Program-made: the position numbers and the translations under genes | Source of the DNA: DASUXA01 sp036378155 | GTDB lineage: Bacteria; Actinomycetota; Actinomycetes; Mycobacteriales; Micromonosporaceae | Length of the DNA stretch: 64,000 bases | Reading direction: 5' to 3' | Assembly: GCA_036378155.1 (NCBI GenBank) | Contig: DASUXA010000032.1 | Location: 122,949 to 186,948 of the forward strand | Shown: positions 58,383 through 64,000 of the stretch, piece by piece | Layout: each line of letters starts with the position of its first letter | How positions within the stretch are numbered: position 1 is the first letter of the stretch | The notes under the pieces: generated by a model | The model's database searches: none | The model's input: only the letters and a program-made list of their open reading frames with translations | What the model was told of the DNA's origin: nothing

Positions 58383-61300
58383 TCACTTCCGCGTACCGGG
58401 AACCTGGGCGCCACGGGCGCGGCGACGCCGCTCGCCCCGGGCTGAGCTGACGGCGAGTTGAGCGCCGTCGGCATCTCCTCGGTGTCCTCGGGCTCCGTCG
58501 AGCGCGGCGGCGAACGCCGCCACGGTGGGGTGTTCAAACAGGACGGCGGGCGCGATCCGCCGGCCGAGTCGCTTTTCGATCGCGGTGACCATCGCCATGC
58601 CGACCAGCGAGTTGCCGCCCAGGTCGAAGAACGGGTCGTGCCGGCCGACCCGGTCGATGCCCAGGTAGCCGCCCCACACGTCGGCGATGGTGATTTCCAG
58701 TTCGGTGCTCGGGGGTACGTAGTCGGTGCGCAGCTGCGGTCGGGGGAACCGGGCGGAACCGGTACCGGCGGGCGTCAGGTCGACCAGCGAGTCCAGGTCG
58801 AGGATCGCGGTCCAGTCGCGCAGCGCGTCGGCGAGCGGCTGCCGGATCGCCACGATCCCGCCCCGCGCACCGGCGACCAGCCGGTCCAGCAGCGCGCACC
58901 CGGCTTCCTCGGTGAACCCGAAGCTGTCGCGGTACGCCCGGACCCGCTCCGCCAGTGCGCCGCCGAGCGCGTCGCTCTGCCACGCGTCGTACTGCCACGG
59001 ACCCCACGCGACGGTGATCACGCGGGTCGACGGGGCCGCCCCGGACAGCGCCGCACCGTACGCGTCGAGCACGCTGTTCGCGGCGCAGTAGTCGCCCTCG
59101 CCGATGCCGCCGAGCACGGTGACCGCGGAGGAGTACAGCACCAGCAGCTCCGGGCGCAGTTCGGCGGGAGTGCGCGGGCTGACCAGCTCGGCGAGCGGAC
59201 CCAGGGCGAGCACTTTCGGCGCGAGTACCGCACCCGCCTCGGCGACCGTGCGGCGCTGCGTCATGCCGCCGGCGGGCACCCCGGCGGCGTGTACCACACC
59301 GGTGAGCGCCCCGAAGTGGTCGCGGCAGGCGCGCAGGGCGGCCCGCAGCTCATCCGGTACCCCCACGTCGGCGGTGAGTCGCAGCACCTCGGCGCCTGCC
59401 GCCTCGAGTTCCGCGATGTCGCGCAGCGTCTGCGCGGCGCGGCTGGTCGGGTCGGCAGCCGCCTCGGCGGTCACCGGGCTGCGTCCGACCAAAGCCAGGC
59501 GGCGTACCCCGGACCGGACCAGGTGCTTGGCGAGCGCCATACCGAGCCCACGGGTACCGCCGGTGATCAGATAGGTGCCGTCCACCCGCCACGGTCCGGC
59601 GTCGGCGGGGTCGCCCAGCGGTACCGACGCCCAGCCCTTCAACCAGCGGCGACCCCGCCGCCAGCCGATCAGGGCGGGTTCGCTCGCCGGGTCCGCCCCG
59701 TCCCACGGTCCGCGCCGCAGCTCGGCGGCGAGCTGGCTGGTCGCGTCGGCGGGGTCGCCCTGCGGATCGAGGTCGACGCCGCGCCAGGCGAGACCCGGGT
59801 ACTCGCTGCGGACCACCCGTCCGAGCCCGTGCACCAGGGCGCGATCCGGGGCGGTCGCGTCGGCGCCGATGATCTCGGCGGCTCCGGCGGTACCGGTGAG
59901 CAGGCGCACCCCGCGCCCGGTGGCGAGCTCACCGACCGCCTGGACGGTGAGCAGCAGCGTGTCGAAGCCGTTGCGGATCGCGGTGCGCAGGTCCGCGTCG
60001 GTCGGGTACACCGCGTCGCTCGCCGGGTCGAGCAGGCTCCACAGGTGCACCACGTGGACCGGCCCGGTCCCGTTCGCCTCGACCGAGGCGAACACCTCGC
60101 GGTAGTGCTCGGCGACCGTCGGGTCGATCACTATGCGCCGCCCGTGGCGGGACGAGGCGGTACCCGGTACCACCTCGACGACCGGGGTACCGGCCGCTTC
60201 CGCCAGGTCGGCGAGCCGGGTGCCGACGCCGGTCGCGGCGGCGAACACGACGAGCGGTCCGGGCAGGGCAAGCGCGTCGCCGGACACCGGTACCGGCTGG
60301 GTGAGGTCCTGTTGCCAGGTCGCCGCGTAGCACAGCTCGTCCACGGATTTCGCGCTGTGCCGGTTCGGCGTCGCCGTACCGTCCTGCGTCCACTCCGGCC
60401 AGAACCGGGTGCGCTGGAACGGGTACGCCGGCAGGTGCACGATGCGACCGGAGCCGCCGCGTACCGCCGCCCAGTCGAGCGCGACGCCCAGCTCCCACAG
60501 TCGCCCGCAGGTCTCCAGCAGGCTGGTCCGCCCGTCCGGGGACTCGCCGACCATCCACTGGGCGGGCAGCGTGCCGAGCACGACCGCCGTGCCCGTCGCC
60601 GAGTCCGCGCCTGTCGCGGGGGTGAGGTTCTGCCGTACCAGTCCGCCCAGGGTCTGCCCCGCGCCCAGTTCGACGAATGCGTCGACGCCCTGGCTCGCGC
60701 AGTACCCGACGCCGTCGGCGAAGCGCACCGGGCGGCACAGGTGACCCGCCCAGTACTCGGCGTCCACGGCCTGCTGCGCGGTCAACGCGGTACCGGTCAC
60801 GTTCGACACGATCGGGATGGTCGGCGCGTGACGCGGTACCGACGCGACCAGCGCCGCGAGCTTGCCGCGCGCCGGTTCCAGCAGCGACGAGTGGAACGCG
60901 TGCGCCGAACGCAGCCGGCGTGCCGCGATACCGGCGTCGGCGAGCTGCCGGGCGACCGTGTCGATCTGGTCGGGCGCGCCGCTGAGCACCGTCATCATCG
61001 GACCGTTGAGCGCGGCGATGTCCACCTCCGCGCCGCCGGCGGTCAGCACGTCGCCGACCCGGTCGGCGTCCGCCGCGACGGCGAGCATGTGTCCGGTCGG
61101 GCTCGCCTCGATCAGCCGGGCCCGCTCCACGACCAGCCACAGCGCGTCCGCCAGCGAGAACACCCCGGCGACGCAGGCGGCGACGTACTCGCCCAGGCTG
61201 TACCCGATCAGCAGGTCGGGCGTCACACCCCACGAGGCGAGCAGCCGGACCAGCGCGTACTCGACGGTGAACAGGAACGGATGCGCGGTCTCCGCGTGGT

Positions 61301-63203
61301 TCAGCGGGTCGTCCGCCGGGTCGGCGGCGGTACCGGTACGACCGAGCAGGGCGGCGAGATCGCCGGCGGGGGCACCCGTCCCGTCCGCGCCGGTGCCGGC
61401 GGTCGCCGGGTCGGGCGCGGCGAACAACGGGCGCAGGTCGATGCCGCTGCGCTGCTCGACCAGGGCGACGCACTCGTCGACCGCGGCGGCGAACACGGGT
61501 TCCCGCTGGTACAGGTCGCGCCCCAGACCCCGGTACTGGTCGCCGACGCCGGGCAGCAGGAACGCCACCCGGGGACGGCCCTTGACCCGGCGTACGCCGG
61601 GCTGCCCGGCGGCGTTCGCCAGGCGGGTCGCCGCGTCGGCGGTACCGCTCGCGACGATCGCCCGCCGGTACTCGTGCTCGGCGCGACCGTGTGCCAGGGT
61701 GTACGCCACGTCCGCGAGGTCGTGGCCGGCGAGGCTCGACGCGAGCCGGTCCAGGTGCGCGCGCAGCGCGGCGTCGCTGGTCGCGGACACCGGCAGCAGT
61801 TGGGTCTCGGGTCGGCGGTCGGACTCGTCCGACGCTTCCGGCTGGGGCGCGGCTTCGAGGACGACATGCGCGTTGGTACCGGACCAGCCGAACGAGCTGA
61901 CCCCCACGATGCGCGGGCGGTCGTCCTCGACCAGCGGCTGCACGCCCCGGACCGGCTGGACGGTGCCGTCGTCCGGGATCGAGTCGGACGGGCTGACCAT
62001 GTTCAGGTTGGGCGGCACGACGCCGTGCTGAAGCACCAGAACTGTCTTGATCAGTCCGGCGATCCCGGCGGCGGCCTGGGTGTGTCCGATGTTGGTCTTC
62101 ACCGCGCCGACCCGCAGCGGGCGCTGCGGGGACCGCCCGCCGAACACGTCGTGCAGCGCGCCCAGTTCGATGGCGTCGCCCAGCTTGGTACCGGAGCCGT
62201 GCGCCTCGACGTAACACACCTCGTCGGGGCTGGTCCGGGCGGCGGCGAGAGCGCGGCGGATCACGTCGACCTGGGCGGTACGGCTGGGCGCGGTCAACCC
62301 GTTGCTGTGCCCGTCCTGGTTCACCGCCGAACCGCGGATCACCGCGCGGATCGGGTACCCGGCGCGGACCGCGTCGGACAGCCGGGCCAGCACCACGATC
62401 CCGCCGCCCTCGCCCATCACGTACCCATTCGCGCCGGCGTCGAAGGTCTTGCAGGCGCCGTCCGGCGCCAGCATCGAGGTGGCGCAGCCGTACACGTACA
62501 CGTCCGGCTGCATCACCAGGAACGCGCCGCCGGCGAGCGCCAGGTCGCACTCGCCGCGGCGCAGGCTCTGCGCCGCCAGGTGTACCGCGACCAGCGAGGA
62601 CGAGCAGGCGGTGTCCAGGGCGAGCGTCGGTCCACGCAGGTCGAAGTGGTACGCCAGCCGCCCGGCGACCACGCTCGCCGAGCTGCCCTGACCCAGGTAC
62701 GGGTCGGTGAACACCCGCCAGCCCTGGCGTTCCGCCTGCAGTCGGGCGTACTGCAAGGTGTCGGAGAACCCGATCATCACGCCGGTCCGGCTGCCCGCCA
62801 GCGTCGGCGCGGGGGTACCGGCGTCCTCCAGCGCCTCCCACACAAGTTCCATCAGCAGCCGCTGCTGGGGGTCCATCCGCAGCGCCTCCTGCGGGGCGAG
62901 CCCGAAGAACTGCGCGTCCCAGCCGGTGATGTCGGGCAGGAACGCCCCGCGCCGCGTGTACACCTCGTAGCCGTCCAGGTCGTACCGGTTGCCCGGGACG
63001 TCGTCGGTCACCTCGGTCCGACCGTCGCGCAGCAGGTCCCAGTACGCGTCGACGGTGTCCGCACCGGCGTACCGGCACGCCATGCCGATGACGGCGATGG
63101 GTTCGTGTGCCCGTGCCTCGGTCTCGGCGAGGCGGCGGCGGGTCTCCGCGAGGTCCACCGTGACCCGTTTCAGGTAGTCACGCAGCTTGTCCTCGGTCGC
63201 CAT
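58383..63203 (-). CDS. Monomodular type I polyketide synthase KS-AT-KR-ACP
   Basis: 1606 residues from ATG 63203 behind GGGAGA. The N-terminus TEDKLRDYLKRVTVDLAETR is a coiled-coil docking domain of the class that follows a PKS with a C-terminal docking helix. KS: DTACSSSLVAVHLA, VEAHGSGTKLGD, KTNIGHTQAAAG. AT: GYSLGEYVAACVAG and SAHAFHSSLLEP (HAFH, malonyl type). KR: YLITGGTRGLGMALAKHL, LVLYSSAVTVLGG, GDYCAANSVLDAY. ACP: PFFDLGGNSLVGMAMV. No DH, ER or TE, so one ketoreduced extension. It ends in a basic tail and overlaps the next PKS frame (GTGA). Confidence 0.95.
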   Translation of the reverse strand: MATEDKLRDYLKRVTVDLAETRRRLAETEARAHEPIAVIGMACRYAGADTVDAYWDLLRDGRTEVTDDVPGNRYDLDGYEVYTRRGAFLPDITGWDAQFFGLAPQEALRMDPQQRLLMELVWEALEDAGTPAPTLAGSRTGVMIGFSDTLQYARLQAERQGWRVFTDPYLGQGSSASVVAGRLAYHFDLRGPTLALDTACSSSLVAVHLAAQSLRRGECDLALAGGAFLVMQPDVYVYGCATSMLAPDGACKTFDAGANGYVMGEGGGIVVLARLSDAVRAGYPIRAVIRGSAVNQDGHSNGLTAPSRTAQVDVIRRALAAARTSPDEVCYVEAHGSGTKLGDAIELGALHDVFGGRSPQRPLRVGAVKTNIGHTQAAAGIAGLIKTVLVLQHGVVPPNLNMVSPSDSIPDDGTVQPVRGVQPLVEDDRPRIVGVSSFGWSGTNAHVVLEAAPQPEASDESDRRPETQLLPVSATSDAALRAHLDRLASSLAGHDLADVAYTLAHGRAEHEYRRAIVASGTADAATRLANAAGQPGVRRVKGRPRVAFLLPGVGDQYRGLGRDLYQREPVFAAAVDECVALVEQRSGIDLRPLFAAPDPATAGTGADGTGAPAGDLAALLGRTGTAADPADDPLNHAETAHPFLFTVEYALVRLLASWGVTPDLLIGYSLGEYVAACVAGVFSLADALWLVVERARLIEASPTGHMLAVAADADRVGDVLTAGGAEVDIAALNGPMMTVLSGAPDQIDTVARQLADAGIAARRLRSAHAFHSSLLEPARGKLAALVASVPRHAPTIPIVSNVTGTALTAQQAVDAEYWAGHLCRPVRFADGVGYCASQGVDAFVELGAGQTLGGLVRQNLTPATGADSATGTAVVLGTLPAQWMVGESPDGRTSLLETCGRLWELGVALDWAAVRGGSGRIVHLPAYPFQRTRFWPEWTQDGTATPNRHSAKSVDELCYAATWQQDLTQPVPVSGDALALPGPLVVFAAATGVGTRLADLAEAAGTPVVEVVPGTASSRHGRRIVIDPTVAEHYREVFASVEANGTGPVHVVHLWSLLDPASDAVYPTDADLRTAIRNGFDTLLLTVQAVGELATGRGVRLLTGTAGAAEIIGADATAPDRALVHGLGRVVRSEYPGLAWRGVDLDPQGDPADATSQLAAELRRGPWDGADPASEPALIGWRRGRRWLKGWASVPLGDPADAGPWRVDGTYLITGGTRGLGMALAKHLVRSGVRRLALVGRSPVTAEAAADPTSRAAQTLRDIAELEAAGAEVLRLTADVGVPDELRAALRACRDHFGALTGVVHAAGVPAGGMTQRRTVAEAGAVLAPKVLALGPLAELVSPRTPAELRPELLVLYSSAVTVLGGIGEGDYCAANSVLDAYGAALSGAAPSTRVITVAWGPWQYDAWQSDALGGALAERVRAYRDSFGFTEEAGCALLDRLVAGARGGIVAIRQPLADALRDWTAILDLDSLVDLTPAGTGSARFPRPQLRTDYVPPSTELEITIADVWGGYLGIDRVGRHDPFFDLGGNSLVGMAMVTAIEKRLGRRIAPAVLFEHPTVAAFAAALDGARGHRGDADGAQLAVSSARGERRRRARGAQVPGTRK

Positions 63204-63261
63204 CGTTATCTCTCCCATCCGGTGCAGCCCGGAATCATGTGTCGACGTCCGCCAGCCGCTG

Positions 63262-64000
63262 TCACAGCTGGGAATCGATGAATGCGAACAGTTCTTCGTC
63301 GGAGGTGGCGTCGAGTTCCACCTGGGCGCCGCCGGGGTCGCCGCCGAACCGGCTCATCGCGCCGTGCAGCACCGCCAGGACGCGCTCGCGTCCGTCCGGA
63401 TCGGCGCCGACCAGCGCGGCGACCCGGTCCAGCGCCTCGCGCAGGACCTCGTCCGGGGCGGGCGCGGCGGGCGCGAGCGTGTGGTGCAGGTACTCGGCGA
63501 GCTGCGACACGGTCGGGTGGTCGAACACCAGGGTCGCCGGTAGCCGCAGCCCGGTGTCGTTGTTCAACCGGTTCCGCAGTTCCACGGCGGTGAGCGAGTC
63601 GAAGCCGAGTTCGGAGAACGCCCGCTCGGTGTCGATCGCGTCGGGCGAGCCGTGTGCCAGCACGGCGGCGACGTGACCGCGTACCACGTCGACGAGCAGC
63701 GCGCGGGCGTCCGACTCGGACACGCTCGCCAGCCGTGCGGCGAGCCCACCGCCGGTCGTCGGCGCGGGCGTCGACTGGGCTGCGGCGTGCCGCCGGGCGG
63801 GGCGCACCAGACCTCGGAGTACGACCGGAATCGGATCCCCGTTGTCGGCGCGGGTACCGAGCGCGGCGGTGTCCCAGCGGGAGGCGATGATTTGGGTGGT
63901 GGGCTGGTCGGACAGGGTGTCGGCGATGACCGTGTCGAATAGGGCGAGTCCCTGGTCGGCGGTTAGTGGGGCGATGCCGGTGCGGGCGAGTCGGGCGTGG
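63262..64000 (-). CDS. C-terminal part of an upstream modular polyketide synthase
   Basis: The frame is open through base 64,000, so the gene begins beyond the window. From the window edge it reads the end of a KR domain (ARTGIAPLTADQGLALFDTV and PVVLRGLVRPARR). After a linker comes an ACP with AFSELGFDSLTAVELRNRL (D-S-L type) and a C-terminal docking segment (DEVLREALDRVAALV, then ATSDEELFAFIDSQL). That acidic D-D/E-E-L-F-x-x-I-D tail normally docks with a coiled-coil N-terminus, which the next PKS (58383-63203) has. This fixes the order of the two proteins. The stop is 58 bases before the next start. Confidence 0.93.
   Translation of the reverse strand, partial: HARLARTGIAPLTADQGLALFDTVIADTLSDQPTTQIIASRWDTAALGTRADNGDPIPVVLRGLVRPARRHAAAQSTPAPTTGGGLAARLASVSESDARALLVDVVRGHVAAVLAHGSPDAIDTERAFSELGFDSLTAVELRNRLNNDTGLRLPATLVFDHPTVSQLAEYLHHTLAPAAPAPDEVLREALDRVAALVGADPDGRERVLAVLHGAMSRFGGDPGGAQVELDATSDEELFAFIDSQL

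Noticed and set aside
48868..63281. Several open frames of over 1000 codons on the plus strand across the PKS genes
   Set aside because: They mirror the KS/AT/KR domains read backwards and have no recognisable motifs. The minus-strand genes show every catalytic residue.

Overview
The window is a very GC-rich (roughly 70 % or more by eye) actinomycete chromosome segment. Codon use, GTG starts, LCP genes, a DUF5926 gene and the order pheA / AIM24 / metallopeptidase / serS / HAD phosphatase all fit Actinomycetota. A Micromonosporales-like host is plausible, but the genus cannot be fixed from the sequence.

Positions 1 to about 21,000 are ordinary chromosome. They hold the tail of an acetate-type symporter, a UDP-glucuronate decarboxylase-like epimerase, four consecutive LCP (LytR-CpsA-Psr) cell-wall ligase genes, rhodanese, glycerophosphodiesterase, a soluble histidine kinase with an RsbW-like ATPase, arginine deiminase, NERD, PAS and ACT proteins, a lipoprotein, prephenate dehydratase, AIM24, a zincin, OsmC, a membrane protein, seryl-tRNA synthetase and a HAD phosphatase.

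From 21,007 to the end of the window lies a biosynthetic gene cluster that continues past 64,000. Its left arm is one minus-strand operon (29,354 to 21,007). The first gene encodes a 33-residue peptide made of KAAV/KAAT repeats with eight lysines exactly four residues apart, behind a near-perfect ribosome binding site and followed at once by a long hairpin. Then come an acyl carrier protein, a half-length and a full-length acyl-CoA dehydrogenase, four consecutive GNAT-fold acyltransferases, a 1071-residue tricorn-type protease and an Sfp-type phosphopantetheinyl transferase, most with overlapping stops and starts. A divergent gene encodes a condensation domain with a remnant adenylation subdomain and a carrier domain that has lost its serine.

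The middle carries a membrane Ser/Thr kinase and a LuxR-type regulator. A plus-strand operon follows: ACP, acyl-ACP ligase and PLP decarboxylase (a set expected to make an omega-aminoacyl-ACP starter), an ABC exporter, a KS-KR-ACP polyketide synthase without an acyltransferase domain, and an acyl-CoA dehydrogenase. A convergent minus-strand operon holds three modular PKS proteins (all visible complete modules are KS-AT-KR-ACP with malonyl-type AT motifs and no thioesterase), an FkbH/I/J/K-like set for hydroxymalonyl- or methoxymalonyl-ACP (no O-methyltransferase seen), and a type II thioesterase.

My main inference is that this is a polyketide-RiPP hybrid system. The PKS would make an amino-polyol acyl chain, and the GNATs would transfer acyl groups to the lysines or N-terminus of the ribosomal KAAx peptide, as a multi-acyltransferase relative of the goadvionin/selidamide logic. 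The peptide, its RBS and hairpin, and the operon order are seen directly. The chemistry is inference.
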